A stretch of 64,000 nucleotides of DNA, taken from NCBI RefSeq assembly GCF_020526085.1, contig NZ_CP084874.1, positions 4,402,001 to 4,466,000 on the forward strand, read 5' to 3'. The notes under the pieces were generated by a model. It was not told where the DNA came from, made no database searches, and worked only from the letters and a program-made list of their open reading frames with translations. This DNA comes from Klebsiella africana (GTDB lineage: Bacteria > Pseudomonadota > Gammaproteobacteria > Enterobacterales > Enterobacteriaceae). The position numbers and the translations under genes were made by a program. Below, piece after piece: positions 1-10,564 of this stretch. Each line of letters starts with the position of its first letter. Position 1 is the stretch's first letter.

Positions 1-54
1 TGCGGCTGGTTTACAACATCATCCGCATTTGCGGTTAATCGAAATGGAAAAAGT

Positions 55-1341
55 ATGAAGAACTGGAAAACGCTGCTTCTCGGTATCGCCATGATCGCGA
101 ATACCAGTTTCGCTGCCCCCCAGGTGGTCGATAAAGTAGCGGCCGTCGTCAATAATGGCGTCGTGCTGGAAAGCGACGTCGATGGTTTGATGCAATCGGT
201 TAAGCTCAATGCTGGTCAGGCTGGCCAACAGCTGCCGGATGACGCCACCCTGCGCCATCAAATTCTCGAAAGACTGATCATGGACCAGATCGTGTTACAG
301 ATGGGGCAGAAGATGGGCGTGAAGGTCTCTGACGACCAGCTCGATCAGGCTATCGCCAACATCGCCAAACAAAACAATATGACCATGGATCAGATGCGCA
401 GCCGTCTGGCCTATGAAGGCATCAACTATAACACCTACCGTAACCAGATCCGTAAAGAGATGCTGATTTCGGAAGTGCGTAACAATGAAGTGCGTCGTCG
501 CATCACCGTGCTGCCGCAGGAAGTGGAAGCGCTGGCGAAACAGATCGGCGACCAGAACGATGCCAGCACCGAGCTCAACCTGAGCCACATCCTGATCCCG
601 CTGCCGGAAAACCCGACCTCTGACGAAGTCGCCGCGGCCCAGGAACAAGCAAACTCCATCGTTGAGCAGGCGCGCAACGGTGCGAACTTCGGCAAACTGG
701 CTATCACCTACTCCGCTGACCAACAGGCGCTGAAGGGTGGCCAGATGGGTTGGGGCCGTATCCAGGAGCTGCCGGGCATTTTCGCTCAGGCGTTAAGCAC
801 GGCGAAGAAAGGGGATATCGTCGGTCCGATTCGTTCCGGCGTTGGTTTCCACATTCTGAAAGTCAACGACCTGCGCGGTGGTACCCAGAATATCTCCGTC
901 ACCGAGGTTCACGCCCGTCATATTCTGCTTAAGCCGTCACCGATCATGAACGATGCCCAGGCGCAGGCTAAGCTGGAACAGATCGCAGCCGAGATTAAGA
1001 GCGGGAAAATCACGTTTGCTCAAGCGGCGAAAAACTATTCTGAAGATCCGGGCTCGGCAAACCAGGGCGGTGATTTAGGCTGGGCCACGCCGGACATCTT
1101 CGACCCGGCATTCCGCGATGCGCTGATGCGTCTGAACAAAGGGCAGACCAGCGGACCGGTGCACTCTTCCTTTGGCTGGCATCTGATCGAACTGCTGGAT
1201 AGCCGTCAGGTCGACAGAACCGACGCCGCGCAGAAAGATCGTGCTTACCGCATGCTGATGAACCGCAAATTCTCTGAAGAAGCGGCAACCTGGATGCAGG
1301 AACAGCGCGCCAGTGCGTACGTTAAAATTCTGAGCAACTAA
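55..1341 (+). CDS. surA: Periplasmic chaperone and peptidyl-prolyl isomerase SurA
   Basis: SurA escorts unfolded outer-membrane proteins across the periplasm to the BAM complex. The 428-residue product has the same length as E. coli SurA. A signal peptide with a hydrophobic core ends near residue 20 (NTSFA, then APQ). The N-terminal chaperone part is followed by two parvulin domains, roughly residues 171-272 and 282-382; the second contains ARHILL and GDLGWATP. The gene starts a close-packed plus-strand run with pdxA, rsmA, apaG and apaH, and ends 5 bases before pdxA. In E. coli lptD lies just upstream; bases 1-54 look like the lptD-surA gap, but no lptD end can be proven here. ATG at 55 follows a short purine-rich stretch. 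Confidence 0.97.
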   Translation: MKNWKTLLLGIAMIANTSFAAPQVVDKVAAVVNNGVVLESDVDGLMQSVKLNAGQAGQQLPDDATLRHQILERLIMDQIVLQMGQKMGVKVSDDQLDQAIANIAKQNNMTMDQMRSRLAYEGINYNTYRNQIRKEMLISEVRNNEVRRRITVLPQEVEALAKQIGDQNDASTELNLSHILIPLPENPTSDEVAAAQEQANSIVEQARNGANFGKLAITYSADQQALKGGQMGWGRIQELPGIFAQALSTAKKGDIVGPIRSGVGFHILKVNDLRGGTQNISVTEVHARHILLKPSPIMNDAQAQAKLEQIAAEIKSGKITFAQAAKNYSEDPGSANQGGDLGWATPDIFDPAFRDALMRLNKGQTSGPVHSSFGWHLIELLDSRQVDRTDAAQKDRAYRMLMNRKFSEEAATWMQEQRASAYVKILSN

Positions 1342-1346
1342 TATCG

Positions 1347-2336
1347 ATGCCTGAAACCCGTAAAGTTGTTATCACTCCCGGCGAACCCGCCGGGATTGGC
1401 CCTGACCTGGTCGTGCAGCTTGCCCAGCGCGACTGGCCAGTTGAGCTGGTGATCTGCGCCGATGGCGCCCTGTTAACTGACCGAGCCCAGCGGCTCGGTC
1501 TTCCTTTATCTCTCCTGCCATACGATCCTGCGCAACCGCCCGTCCCGCAGCGTGCCGGCACCCTGACGCTGCTGAACGTGCCGCTGAACGTTCCGGCGGA
1601 ACCCGGCGTGCTGAACGTGCAAAACGGCGCCTACGTAGTGGAGACGCTGGCGCGCGCCTGCGACGGCTGTCTGAACGGTGAATTTGCGGCGTTAGTGACC
1701 GGCCCGGTGCACAAAGGCAACATCAACGACGCTGGCATCGCCTTCACCGGTCATACCGAGTTCTTTGAAGAACGTGCCCAGGCCAGCAAAGTGGTAATGA
1801 TGCTGGCGACTGAAGAGCTGCGGGTGGCGCTGGTCACCACCCATCTGCCGTTGAAAGCCATCAGCGAAGCGATTACACCCGACCTGCTGCGCGAGATCAT
1901 CACCATCCTCGATCACGACCTGCGCACAAAGTTCGGTATTGCCCAGCCCCACGTACTGGTTTGCGGGCTTAATCCGCATGCCGGCGAAGGCGGCCATATG
2001 GGAACGGAAGAGATAGATACCATCATTCCGGTACTGGAAGAGATGCGCGCAAAGGGAATGCACCTCAGCGGCCCGCTGCCGGCAGACACCCTCTTCCAGC
2101 CGAAATATCTTGATCATGCCGATGCGGTTCTCGCGATGTACCACGATCAGGGCCTGCCCGTGCTAAAATACCAGGGCTTTGGCCGCGGCGTGAACATTAC
2201 GCTCGGTTTACCTTTTATTCGTACCTCCGTCGACCACGGCACCGCACTGGAATTAGCGGGCCAGGGAAAAGCGGACGTCGGCAGTTTTATCACGGCGCTT
2301 AATCTCGCCATCAAAATGATTGTTAATACCCAATGA
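1347..2336 (+). CDS. pdxA: 4-hydroxythreonine-4-phosphate dehydrogenase PdxA
   Basis: PdxA oxidises 4-phosphohydroxy-L-threonine with NAD(P) in pyridoxal 5'-phosphate synthesis, in the cytoplasm. The 329 residues match the E. coli length. Visible family motifs are [11 protein letters not shown] near the N-terminus, TGPVHKG, and the metal-binding histidines in TTHLPL (about 166), NPHAGEGG (about 211) and YHDQGLP (about 266). The ATG lies 5 bases after surA, and the stop overlaps the rsmA start (ATGA), so translation of the two is probably coupled. The operon order is that of E. coli. Confidence 0.97.
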   Translation: MPETRKVVITPGEPAGIGPDLVVQLAQRDWPVELVICADGALLTDRAQRLGLPLSLLPYDPAQPPVPQRAGTLTLLNVPLNVPAEPGVLNVQNGAYVVETLARACDGCLNGEFAALVTGPVHKGNINDAGIAFTGHTEFFEERAQASKVVMMLATEELRVALVTTHLPLKAISEAITPDLLREIITILDHDLRTKFGIAQPHVLVCGLNPHAGEGGHMGTEEIDTIIPVLEEMRAKGMHLSGPLPADTLFQPKYLDHADAVLAMYHDQGLPVLKYQGFGRGVNITLGLPFIRTSVDHGTALELAGQGKADVGSFITALNLAIKMIVNTQ

Positions 2337-3154
2337 ATAATCGAGTCCATCAGGGCCACTTAGCCCGTAAACGCTTCGGGCAGAACTTCCTCAACGATCA
2401 GTTTGTGATCGACAGCATCGTCTCGGCGATTAATCCGCAGAAAGGCCAGGCGATGGTTGAAATCGGCCCCGGTCTGGCGGCCCTGACCGAGCCGGTCGGC
2501 GAACGCCTTGACCAGCTGACCGTCATCGAACTGGACCGCGATCTGGCGGCTCGTCTGCAGACGCATCCATTCCTCGGTCCAAAGCTGACCATCTACCAGC
2601 AAGATGCGATGACCATGAACTTCGGCGAGCTGGCGGAGAAAATGGGTCAGCCGCTGCGCGTCTTCGGCAACCTGCCGTACAATATTTCCACCCCGCTGAT
2701 GTTCCATCTGTTCAGCTATACTGATGCCATTGCCGATATGCACTTTATGCTGCAGAAGGAAGTGGTGAATCGTCTGGTTGCCGGACCGAACAGTAAGGCG
2801 TATGGTCGATTAAGCGTGATGGCGCAATATTATTGCCAGGTGATCCCGGTACTCGAAGTGCCGCCAAGCGCGTTTACCCCACCGCCTAAGGTCGACTCCG
2901 CGGTGGTACGCCTGGTGCCGCACAGCACCATGCCGTATCCGGTCAAAGAGATCCGGGTGCTGAGCCGCATCACCACCGAAGCGTTCAACCAGCGCCGCAA
3001 AACCATCCGCAACAGTCTCGGCAATCTGTTCAGCGTGGAAGTGCTGACCGAGCTGGGCATTGACCCGGCCATGCGTGCAGAAAATATTTCCGTGGCGCAG
3101 TACTGTCAGATGGCCAACTGGCTGTCTGACAATCTGCCATCGAAGGAGAGCTAA
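2333..3154 (+). CDS. rsmA: 16S rRNA dimethyladenosine transferase RsmA (KsgA)
   Basis: RsmA dimethylates the two adjacent adenosines in the 3'-terminal hairpin of 16S rRNA (A1518 and A1519 in E. coli) late in 30S assembly; its loss gives kasugamycin resistance in E. coli. The product is 273 residues, the usual length. The SAM-binding motif [10 protein letters not shown] and the catalytic NLPYNIST motif are both present, as is the conserved [10 protein letters not shown] near the C-terminus. The ATG overlaps the pdxA stop by four bases. The apaG start follows after 2 bases. Confidence 0.97.
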   Translation: MNNRVHQGHLARKRFGQNFLNDQFVIDSIVSAINPQKGQAMVEIGPGLAALTEPVGERLDQLTVIELDRDLAARLQTHPFLGPKLTIYQQDAMTMNFGELAEKMGQPLRVFGNLPYNISTPLMFHLFSYTDAIADMHFMLQKEVVNRLVAGPNSKAYGRLSVMAQYYCQVIPVLEVPPSAFTPPPKVDSAVVRLVPHSTMPYPVKEIRVLSRITTEAFNQRRKTIRNSLGNLFSVEVLTELGIDPAMRAENISVAQYCQMANWLSDNLPSKES

Positions 3155-3156
3155 CC

Positions 3157-3534
3157 ATGATTCATTCGCCCCGGGTGTGTGTCCAGGTACAGAGCGTCTA
3201 TATCGAATCGCAGTCTTCCCCGGAAGAAGAGCGCTATGTCTTCGCTTACACCGTCACCATTCGCAACCTGGGGCGGAGTCAGGTTCAGCTGCTTGGCCGC
3301 TACTGGCTCATCACTAACGGCCACGGTCGTGAGACTGAAGTTCAGGGTGAAGGGGTGGTCGGCGAGCAACCGCATATTCCCGCCGGCGGTGAATATCAAT
3401 ATACCAGCGGCGCAGTGATTGAAACGCCGCTGGGAACCATGCAGGGTCATTATGAGATGATCGATATCGACGGCGCGCCGTTCCGTATCGAGATCCCTGT
3501 GTTCCGTCTCGCAGTTCCAACGCTCATTCATTAA
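3157..3534 (+). CDS. apaG: ApaG family protein
   Basis: This is a small single-domain protein (125 residues) of the ApaG/DUF525 family, which has a fibronectin-III-like beta fold. The biochemical role is not settled. The sequence carries the family features [23 protein letters not shown] and GTMQGHY. It lies 2 bases after rsmA behind an AAGGAGAG ribosome site at the rsmA end, and 4 bases before apaH. This is the same arrangement as in E. coli, which suggests one transcript. Confidence 0.95.
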   Translation: MIHSPRVCVQVQSVYIESQSSPEEERYVFAYTVTIRNLGRSQVQLLGRYWLITNGHGRETEVQGEGVVGEQPHIPAGGEYQYTSGAVIETPLGTMQGHYEMIDIDGAPFRIEIPVFRLAVPTLIH

Positions 3535-3538
3535 AACA

Positions 3539-4387
3539 ATGTCAACATACCTTATTGGCGACGTTCACGGTTGCTACGATGAACTGATCGCATTATTAGC
3601 GCAGGTTAAATTCAACCCGGGCACCGACACGCTATGGCTCACCGGCGATCTGGTGGCCCGTGGCCCGGGGTCGCTGGAGGTCCTGCGCTATGTCAAATCT
3701 CTGGGCGACAGCGTGCGACTGGTGCTGGGCAACCATGACTTACACCTGCTGGCGGTCTTTGCCGGTATCAGCCGCAACAAGCCAAAGGATCGTCTGAAAT
3801 CCCTGCTGGAAGCCCCGGATGCCGATGAGCTGCTCAACTGGCTGCGTCGCCAGCCGCTGCTGCAGGTGGATGAAGAGAAAAAACTGGTAATGGCCCATGC
3901 CGGCATCACGCCGCAGTGGGATCTGGAGACCGCCCAGCAGTGCGCGCGCGATGTTGAAGCGGTGCTCTCCAGCGACTCCTATCCTTTCTTCCTGGATGCC
4001 ATGTACGGCGACATGCCGAACCACTGGAGCAACGAGCTGAGCGGTCTGGCGCGCCTGCGCTTTATCTCTAACGCCTTTACCCGCATGCGCTACTGTTTCC
4101 CGAACGGCCAGCTGGATATGTATTCGAAAGAAGCGCCCGAGGACGCCCCGGCGCCGCTGAAACCGTGGTTTGCCATTCCGGGCCCGGTCAGCAGTGCGTA
4201 CAGTATTGCCTTTGGGCATTGGGCTTCGCTGGAGGGACGCGGCACGCCGGAGGGGATTTACGCCCTGGATACCGGCTGTTGCTGGGGTGGGGAACTCACC
4301 TGCCTGCGCTGGGAAGATAAGCAGTACTTCACCCAGCCGTCGAACCGGCAGAAAAGCCTCGACGAAGGGGAAGCCGTCGCGTCCTGA
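3539..4387 (+). CDS. apaH: Bis(5'-nucleosyl)-tetraphosphatase, symmetrical (ApaH)
   Basis: ApaH splits diadenosine tetraphosphate into two ADP, and in E. coli also removes Np4-type caps from RNA. The product is 282 residues (E. coli 280). The metallophosphatase signature is complete: [10 protein letters not shown] at the N-terminus, GDLVARGP, and GNHDLHLL. It is the last gene of the surA-pdxA-rsmA-apaG-apaH run and is followed by about 500 bases of REP-type repeats before the convergent folA. Confidence 0.97.
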   Translation: MSTYLIGDVHGCYDELIALLAQVKFNPGTDTLWLTGDLVARGPGSLEVLRYVKSLGDSVRLVLGNHDLHLLAVFAGISRNKPKDRLKSLLEAPDADELLNWLRRQPLLQVDEEKKLVMAHAGITPQWDLETAQQCARDVEAVLSSDSYPFFLDAMYGDMPNHWSNELSGLARLRFISNAFTRMRYCFPNGQLDMYSKEAPEDAPAPLKPWFAIPGPVSSAYSIAFGHWASLEGRGTPEGIYALDTGCCWGGELTCLRWEDKQYFTQPSNRQKSLDEGEAVAS

Positions 4388-4393
4388 GTCTTC

Positions 4394-4425
4394 CCGGATG
4401 GCGGCGCGTTGCGCCTTATCCGGGC
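4394..4425. repeat. REP (repetitive extragenic palindromic) element after apaH
   Basis: An imperfect palindrome starting CCCGGATGGCG and ending CTTATCCGGG has the classic enterobacterial REP form. It lies 7 bases after the apaH stop and begins the REP cluster that fills the apaH-folA gap. Such elements often protect 3' ends of mRNA; that role here is inferred. Confidence 0.75.
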
Positions 4426-4443
4426 TACCTGCAGCGTCGTTTT

Positions 4444-4720
4444 GTCGGGTGGCGGCTAACGCCTTACCCGACCTACATTTCCGTGCGGGAACATGACGCA
4501 GTCCCGTAGGCCCGCGCAAGCGCAGCGCCGCCGGGCAAGAACTGCGGGCACAAAGCCACTTTTGTGTCGGGTGGCGGCTAACGCCTTACCCGACCTACAG
4601 TTCCGTGCGGGAACATGACGCAGTCCCGTAGGCCCGCGCAAGCGCAGCGCCGCCGGGCAAGAACTGCGGGCACAAAGCCACTTTTGTTTCGGGTGGCGGC
4701 TAGCGCCTTACCCGACCTAC
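4444..4720. repeat. 122-bp tandem repeat built from REP elements (2 full copies and a partial third)
   Basis: Copies begin at 4444, 4566 and 4688, exactly 122 bases apart. The first two appear to differ at one base (TACAT versus TACAG around 4476 and 4598). The third covers about the first 33 bases and then diverges. Each full unit has a forward REP (TCGGGTGGCGGCTAACGCC to TTACCCGACCTAC), a spacer, and an inverted REP (GTAGGCCCGCGC to CGCCGCCGGGC), so it is a BIME-like unit. The near identity points to a recent duplication. No credible gene is seen between 4388 and 4888. Confidence 0.85.
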
Positions 4721-4834
4721 GTTTATATGCGATTTGTCTCCCCGGTGAGCGCTCCAGGAAGGCGGAGCCTGCGAAGGGATACATAACGCAGAAAAAATAT
4801 TGGCTGCGCCATCGTCACGGAATTCATGCAAAAG

Positions 4835-4870
4835 AAAACCCCGGTTACGCCAGACGCGACCGGGGTTTTT
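4835..4870 (-). terminator. Terminator at the end of folA (probably bidirectional)
   Basis: An AAAACCCCGG arm and a CCGGGGTTTTT arm enclose a loop of about 15 bases. Read on the minus strand the stem is followed by a T-rich stretch, just past the folA stop. The plus-strand face also ends in T residues, so it may also stop apaH readthrough. Confidence 0.8.
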
Positions 4871-4888
4871 CATGGCAATCCTTCCCGC

Positions 4889-5368
<480 letters not shown>

Positions 5369-5400
5369 TCATTCATTCCTGAGTACAAAAAATTGTCGCC

Positions 5401-5429
5401 ACTATACGGAAAGCGTACAACTTCGTCGA
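5401..5429 (-). promoter_or_regulatory. Probable folA promoter
   Basis: On the minus strand, TCGACG (5424-5429) and TATAGT (5401-5406) are separated by exactly 17 bases. They match the sigma-70 consensus at four and five of six positions. The -10 element lies about 32 bases before the folA ATG. No experimental start site is known to me. Confidence 0.5.
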
Positions 5430-5446
5430 CTGGGCTGAGAGTAAAG

Positions 5447-5466
5447 AATCAGAAAATTTTCTGATT
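5447..5466. repeat. Perfect 20-bp palindrome between kefC and folA
   Basis: AATCAGAAAA is followed directly by its exact reverse complement. It lies about 18 bases upstream of the proposed folA -35 element and about 75 bases after the kefC stop. It could be a protein-binding site or a weak AU-rich hairpin at the kefC 3' end. It is not a match to any operator I recognise. Confidence 0.6.
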
Positions 5467-5541
5467 TGCTGGCAAGCCCACGTTCGTGCCGTGGGCCGCC
5501 AGATGAGGATCTAAAAGAAAACAAAATGTTACTGGTAAGCG

Positions 5542-7407
5542 TCAGGCAGACGGCTTATTTTCCGGCTCATCGGCAATATCCCCGGTGTGCCTGCCCTCTT
5601 CCGTACCCTGCCAGCCATGACGCTGCACCAGCGACAGATGATGACGATCTTCGTTGATGATGCCGGTGAGCATATCGCTGGTCCGCTTGAAGACCGCCAC
5701 CCGCGACGCCGCGTCGTTTTCCGCCATCGCCACCATCTCTTCGACCATTTGCAGGTTGAAACGGCGGAACAGATCGGCCCGCTCACGCGCTTCATAGGCG
5801 CCAAGCCCCAGCGCCTCCAGCGTCATTCGGCCGGACTTCAGCGCCGCCTCGAAGGTTTCACGCTCCGGCGCCTCGACGCCAGCCTGACGCAGCTGGATAT
5901 AATGATCGACATCGCGGGCGCGGGAGATAATCTGCAGATGCGGGAAATGTTCTTTCACCCTCGCCACCAGCTCCAGGCTGACGTGCGGATCGTCGATGGC
6001 ATTGATCAGTACTTCCGCCTTTTCTGCACCGGCTGACTCCAGCAGATCGACCCGGGTGGCATCGCCGTAGAAAACCTTCATATCAAATTTGCGCAGGGTA
6101 TCGACATGGTCCGGGTCGTGATCGAGGATCACCATCTTCACCCCGCTCGAGAGCAGCAGTCGCCCGGCAATCTGCCCGAAGCGGCCAAAGCCGGCGACAA
6201 TCACCCGCGGCTGCTCTTCATCAATCTCGTCAGCATCCCGCGCCTGGCCGCTGGACGATTTCTCCATGCGGGTCAGCAGCACCAGCAGAATGGGGGTTGC
6301 CGCCATCGATAGCGCCACCGCCAGGGTCAGCGCCTTAGCCCATTCGCCGTCCAGTACATCCGCCATCCGCGCGGCGCCAAAGACCACAAACGCGAACTCA
6401 CTCCCCTGCCCCAGCAACACCGCAAACCAGCGGCGCTGGGCGCGCGGTACGCCCAGCGGCCTGGCGATAAGCCACAACATCAGCATTTTTATCGCCAGGA
6501 AACCGACCAGCAAAATCACAATACGCAGCGGATGGGTAACCAGGGTGCCGAAATCAATCGACATGCCGACGCCGATAAAGAACAGCCCCAGCAGCAGTCC
6601 TTTAAACGGCTCAATATCGCTTTCCAGCGCATGGCGATACTCGGAGCTGGCCAGCAGCACCCCGGCGAGAAACGCCCCCATCGCCATCGACAGCCCCACC
6701 TCTTCCAGCAATAAGCCAAAGCCGAAGACCAGGAACAAGGCCACGGCGCTGAACACTTCGCGCAGGCCGGAACGGGCGACAAAGCGCAGCAGCGGGCGGG
6801 TCAGATAGCGCCCCAGGACCACAACCAGCGCCAGCGCTGCGGCCACTTTCAGCGCGGAGAGGGCAAACGCCATCAGCGAAGTGGCGCCGCCGCTGGCCGC
6901 CAGCAGGGGGATCATCGCCACCAATGGAATCGCCGCAATATCCTGAAACAGCAGCACCGCGAAGGCGCTCCGCCCCATCTGCGACACCGTCAGATTGCGC
7001 TCATTCATCGCCTGCATCGCAATGGCTGTGGAAGAGAGCGCCAGGGTCATGCCTATCAGCTCGGCCACCTGCCAGCGCAAGCCCAGCAGCATGCAGAACA
7101 GACCGATCAACACCCCGCAGGCCACCATCTGCAGCGCGCCGCCGCCAAACACCGAGGCGCGTAGCTTCCACAGGCGCTGCGGATCCAGCTCCAGACCAAT
7201 CACAAACAGCATCAGCACCACGCCAATCTCGGCAAAGTGCAGAATCGCCTCGGCATCGGTCACCAGCCGCAGCCCCCACGGGCCGATAATACAGCCGGCG
7301 ATGAGATAGCCCAGCACCGACCCCAGCCCCAGACGGACGGCGATGGGCACAATCAGCGCCGCGGCGCCCAGGTAAATCAGCGCTTGTATCAGCGTATGGC
7401 TATCCAT
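5542..7407 (-). CDS. kefC: Glutathione-gated potassium/proton antiporter KefC
   Basis: KefC is an inner-membrane K+ efflux system held shut by glutathione and opened by glutathione-electrophile adducts; efflux acidifies the cytoplasm and protects against methylglyoxal-type toxins. The product is 621 residues (E. coli 620). The N-terminal half is a CPA2-type membrane domain with about 12 segments. A C-terminal RCK/TrkA-N nucleotide-binding domain starts near residue 400 with [12 protein letters not shown] polar tail contains [10 protein letters not shown]. The start overlaps the 3' end of kefF by 8 bases, consistent with co-translation of channel and ancillary subunit. Confidence 0.97.
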   Translation of the reverse strand: MDSHTLIQALIYLGAAALIVPIAVRLGLGSVLGYLIAGCIIGPWGLRLVTDAEAILHFAEIGVVLMLFVIGLELDPQRLWKLRASVFGGGALQMVACGVLIGLFCMLLGLRWQVAELIGMTLALSSTAIAMQAMNERNLTVSQMGRSAFAVLLFQDIAAIPLVAMIPLLAASGGATSLMAFALSALKVAAALALVVVLGRYLTRPLLRFVARSGLREVFSAVALFLVFGFGLLLEEVGLSMAMGAFLAGVLLASSEYRHALESDIEPFKGLLLGLFFIGVGMSIDFGTLVTHPLRIVILLVGFLAIKMLMLWLIARPLGVPRAQRRWFAVLLGQGSEFAFVVFGAARMADVLDGEWAKALTLAVALSMAATPILLVLLTRMEKSSSGQARDADEIDEEQPRVIVAGFGRFGQIAGRLLLSSGVKMVILDHDPDHVDTLRKFDMKVFYGDATRVDLLESAGAEKAEVLINAIDDPHVSLELVARVKEHFPHLQIISRARDVDHYIQLRQAGVEAPERETFEAALKSGRMTLEALGLGAYEARERADLFRRFNLQMVEEMVAMAENDAASRVAVFKRTSDMLTGIINEDRHHLSLVQRHGWQGTEEGRHTGDIADEPENKPSA

Positions 7408-7933
7408 TCTGGTGTGCCTCCTGCCAGTCGATTAAGCGTTGACGATAATGGCGGGCCTGCGCCTGCAGCGTTTCGTCATCGCAGATAAAGGTGCAGTGCA
7501 TGGCGAACGGCGGCAGCCATTTCATCCCGCAGTAAAGCGCGGTTGCCTGCAGAGGCTGCGCCAGCACCGGAAAACCAGGGAATGAGCCGATGTCGAAGTG
7601 GCTTTCACCGCCGCCGGTGGTCACCGCCCACATCAGCGATTTACCGCGCAGCGCAATACCGTTATGGCCATAGGCCCAGCCGTGCGCCAACACTTTGTCC
7701 ATCCACAGCTTGAGCAGCGGCGGTACGCTATACCATTGCATAGGGTGCTGCCAGATAACCAGATCGGCACGGGCCAGCGCCGCCTGCTCGGCGGCGATAT
7801 CGATATTAAAGTCAGGATAGAGTTGATAGAGGGAGCGTATCTCTACGCCTTCAAGCGTCCCTGCCTGTTCAAGCATTCGCTTATTCGCATGAGAATGCTG
7901 CGGATAAGGATGCGCATAAATTATCAGAATCAT
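7400..7933 (-). CDS. kefF: KefF, flavoprotein ancillary subunit of KefC
   Basis: KefF is an FMN-binding, flavodoxin-like quinone oxidoreductase that binds KefC and is needed for its full activity. The product is 177 residues with the start chosen here ([11 protein letters not shown]). That start has a GCAGG ribosome site about 7 bases upstream and fits the E. coli protein (176). A longer reading frame extends 12 codons further upstream but lacks support. Motifs such as WQHPMQWYS and TTGGGESHF are typical of the NAD(P)H quinone oxidoreductase family. It precedes kefC and overlaps it. Confidence 0.95.
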   Translation of the reverse strand: MILIIYAHPYPQHSHANKRMLEQAGTLEGVEIRSLYQLYPDFNIDIAAEQAALARADLVIWQHPMQWYSVPPLLKLWMDKVLAHGWAYGHNGIALRGKSLMWAVTTGGGESHFDIGSFPGFPVLAQPLQATALYCGMKWLPPFAMHCTFICDDETLQAQARHYRQRLIDWQEAHQNG

Positions 7934-8028
7934 TGATTGGCCTGCGTTTGCTCTTGTCGTAATCAGCAAGAGTGTAGACAGTTAAGCCAACCGCTTACAA
8001 TGATAACTGTGATTTATGTCGCGGGGGT

Positions 8029-9333
8029 TTACGCATTTCGGGGTTGCTTCTTGATCGCCACATCAGAATCGCTGTCGACCAGATCGCATTGCTTCGGTAG
8101 CAGAAAGGTCATTGTGCCGGCGATAATCAACGAACCGGCCAGGGCACAGACCGCCACATTCTGTCCGTAGAGATACATCATCACGCCCACCAGATAGGGG
8201 CCACAGAATCCGCCGAGGTTGCCTAGGCCATTGATCACCCCGCGTGCGCTGCCCGCCACCTCCGGCGAAGCGATACGCCCCGGCATCGACCAGAACGGAC
8301 TGGTAGCCGATTTGAGAAAGAAACCGCAGATCACCAGTGCGATATAGGCCGCCACCATCTGGTCGCGGAGCACTACCGACGCCACCAGCGCTGCCGCAAA
8401 ACTGTAGAGCGAGAAGCGAACCCACAGACGACGCTTACCGCTGTGGTCGCTGAACAACGAAATCACATAGATCCCGGCCAGCGTGGCGACAAACGGCAGC
8501 ACCGCCAGGAAGCCAACGCTGGCCATGTTGCCGCCGGTTAACCCCTTCAGAATGGTCGGCAGCCACAGCGTGTAGCCATAATCCCCGGTCTGGTAGAAAA
8601 AATTGAGGATCACCAGCTTCATCAGTCCGGCATTACCAAACACATCCTTCACCGGCGCCTTGCTGACAGGGGCTTCTGCCTGCTTCGCCGCACGCTCGGC
8701 GGCCAGGGTGGTCACCAGATAGTCACGCTCGCGGGCGGGCAACCAGTGGGCCTCTTGCGGACGGTCGCTGATCATAAACCACCACACGACCAGCACCACC
8801 AGCGACAACAGCCCTTCGATGATAAACAGCCAACGCCAGTCAAGCGCCGCAATAATGGCGCCGGAGACCGGCGCGGTGAGCATGCCGCCGAGCGGGGCAA
8901 ACATCATCACAAACGCGTTCGCGCGACCCAGCTCTTTTTCCGGAAACCAATTGCTGACCATGGTCAGCACTACCGGCAGCATTCCCCCTTCCGAAACCCC
9001 GAGAATAAATCGCAGCACCAGCAGTTGATATTGATGAGTCACAAACCCTGTCGCCACGGAAACGATAGCCCAGGCTACCAGCGACCAGGCAATAAATTTT
9101 TTACCGCTGCCGTTAACCGCAATTCGCCCACCGGGAATTTGCAAAAATAAATAACCAATAAAAAAGATACCGCTGGCCACGCCGGCCATTTGGCTGGTAA
9201 TGCCTAAATCGGCCTCCATGCCGCCTGGCAGGGCAAAGCTAATATTAACCCGGTCCATAAATGACATAATGCAGGCAATTAACACCGGCACAATGATACG
9301 CAGCCAACGGGTGCTGGGAATTTTCTCGTTCAT
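8029..9333 (-). CDS. MFS transporter, anion:cation symporter family (probable sugar-acid importer)
   Basis: This 434-residue protein has about 12 hydrophobic segments and ACS-family features: MDRVNISFALPG in the first segment, the loop WLPARERDYL, and a second half with GYTLWLPTILKG. ACS members carry galactonate, glucarate, 2-ketogluconate and other organic anions. The gene follows the dehydrogenase gene (9404-10354) on the same strand after 70 bases, so the two probably form one operon. The nearby IdnO-like reductase and gluconokinase suggest a keto-gluconate substrate. That is inference; the exact substrate cannot be read from the sequence. The locus is occupied by other genes in E. coli K-12. 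Confidence 0.85.
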   Translation of the reverse strand: MNEKIPSTRWLRIIVPVLIACIMSFMDRVNISFALPGGMEADLGITSQMAGVASGIFFIGYLFLQIPGGRIAVNGSGKKFIAWSLVAWAIVSVATGFVTHQYQLLVLRFILGVSEGGMLPVVLTMVSNWFPEKELGRANAFVMMFAPLGGMLTAPVSGAIIAALDWRWLFIIEGLLSLVVLVVWWFMISDRPQEAHWLPARERDYLVTTLAAERAAKQAEAPVSKAPVKDVFGNAGLMKLVILNFFYQTGDYGYTLWLPTILKGLTGGNMASVGFLAVLPFVATLAGIYVISLFSDHSGKRRLWVRFSLYSFAAALVASVVLRDQMVAAYIALVICGFFLKSATSPFWSMPGRIASPEVAGSARGVINGLGNLGGFCGPYLVGVMMYLYGQNVAVCALAGSLIIAGTMTFLLPKQCDLVDSDSDVAIKKQPRNA

Positions 9334-9403
9334 ATATTTGCACTCTCTATGCAGAGGTTATTGTTTTGATTGAGATCGCGCGGGTACAGAAATAAAAAGC
9401 TAA

Positions 9404-10354
9404 TTAATCGATAGCGTTTGGCAGCGCTGCGCCGGCAAACCAGGCGGCGACGTTAGCAAAAACCACTTCGCTCATTTTCTGTCGTGTTTCCTGCGTGGCG
9501 CTGGCGACATGCGGCTGCAGCACCACGTTATCGAGGGCGATCAGCGCCGCCGGGACCTGGGGTTCCTGTTCGAAAACATCGAGCCCGGCCCCGGCGATAA
9601 CGCCGTTTTGTAACGCGTGGATCAACGCCTTTTCATCCACCAGCGAACCGCGGGCAATATTGATAAGCCAGGCATGCGCCGGCATCACGTTAAACACCGA
9701 GGCGTCGATGATGCCGCGGTTCGCCTCGCCGCCGGATGCGGCAATCACCAGAAAATCGCTCTCATGCGCCAGGGTATGCAGGTCGGCACACCACTGATAA
9801 TCGAGGCCCGCTATCTTTTTACGGTCGGTATACAGCACCTGCATATCAAAACCCCGCGCCCGGCGGGCGATCGCCTGGCCAATATTCCCCATACCCAGCA
9901 GGCCGATACGCTTCCCGCTGACCTGAGTCGCCAACGGCATACCACCGCTCAGCCAGCGTCCCTCGCGGACAAAGCGATCGCCCTGACAGAGCTGACGGGA
10001 ACCGGCCAGCAGCAGCCCCATCGCCAGGTCAGCGACATCATTCGTCAACACCCCGGAGGTGATGGTGACGGCAATTTGCCGCGAGCGGGCATACGCCAGA
10101 TCCACCGCATCGGTACCGACGCCGAAGATGGCAATCAGCCCAGCCTGAGGCAGCAACTCAAGGACGCTGTTTGCTACGCCGACGTCGCCGCGAGTGACCA
10201 CGACGGCAATGTTCTCTCCTTGTTCACGCAGAAAGGCGATCGGATCGTCCTGCTCGTAGAGACGCAGCAGCGGGAAATGCTCCGCCAGCTGCAGCTGCAG
10301 AGTTTCAATTACGGGGGCCACTAAAAGGACAGCGCGGGGAATAACACTCTTCAT
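9404..10354 (-). CDS. D-isomer-specific 2-hydroxyacid dehydrogenase (possible 2-ketogluconate reductase)
   Basis: This 316-residue enzyme belongs to the D-2-hydroxyacid dehydrogenase family (glyoxylate, hydroxypyruvate and 2-ketogluconate reductases). The Rossmann motif GLLGMGNIGQAIA is visible. The catalytic triad is the arginine in NIARGSLVDE, the glutamate in FEQEP and the histidine in LQPHVASAT. I chose the ATG at 10354 because AGGTGA lies about 6 bases upstream; an upstream extension of 15 codons has no such site. It heads a minus-strand unit with the MFS gene. Context suggests reduction of 2-ketogluconate to gluconate, or 2,5-diketogluconate to 5-ketogluconate, with NAD(P)H. The substrate is inferred. 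Confidence 0.85.
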   Translation of the reverse strand: MKSVIPRAVLLVAPVIETLQLQLAEHFPLLRLYEQDDPIAFLREQGENIAVVVTRGDVGVANSVLELLPQAGLIAIFGVGTDAVDLAYARSRQIAVTITSGVLTNDVADLAMGLLLAGSRQLCQGDRFVREGRWLSGGMPLATQVSGKRIGLLGMGNIGQAIARRARGFDMQVLYTDRKKIAGLDYQWCADLHTLAHESDFLVIAASGGEANRGIIDASVFNVMPAHAWLINIARGSLVDEKALIHALQNGVIAGAGLDVFEQEPQVPAALIALDNVVLQPHVASATQETRQKMSEVVFANVAAWFAGAALPNAID

Positions 10355-10421
10355 CAGATCACCTGTTTGACGTTTGGTTACGACGGTAGCCACTATCAAA
10401 CGGGTTTTTATCGGGGGATTT

Positions 10422-10467
10422 TGCGATCTGTATCACGCTGAATCGTGTTAAAAATGCATGTTACCGG
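10422..10467 (-). promoter_or_regulatory. Control region of the dehydrogenase-transporter unit: CRP-like site and repressor half-site
   Basis: TGCGA-N6-TCACG at 10422-10437 matches the CRP consensus TGTGA-N6-TCACA at 8 of 10 positions. ATGTTACCGG at 10458-10467 is one half of the GntR/IdnR-type operator (ATGTTACCGGTAACAT). The two lie about 70 and 105 bases upstream of the dehydrogenase start. Together they suggest catabolite activation plus local repression. Confidence 0.5.
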
Positions 10468-10564
10468 ACGCGTGATCGTGAAGACAAAACGGCGACCAGA
10501 CAGGCGATGGACCGCGCGCGCATTAACCTTTCGCTAACACACGACAGGCGCTAGCTGGTGGCCG

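Noticed and set aside
4444..4720. Possible CRISPR-like array
   Set aside because: The whole 122-bp unit repeats, with no unique spacers, and it is made of REP palindromes. The same holds for the 82-bp array at 61251-61490.
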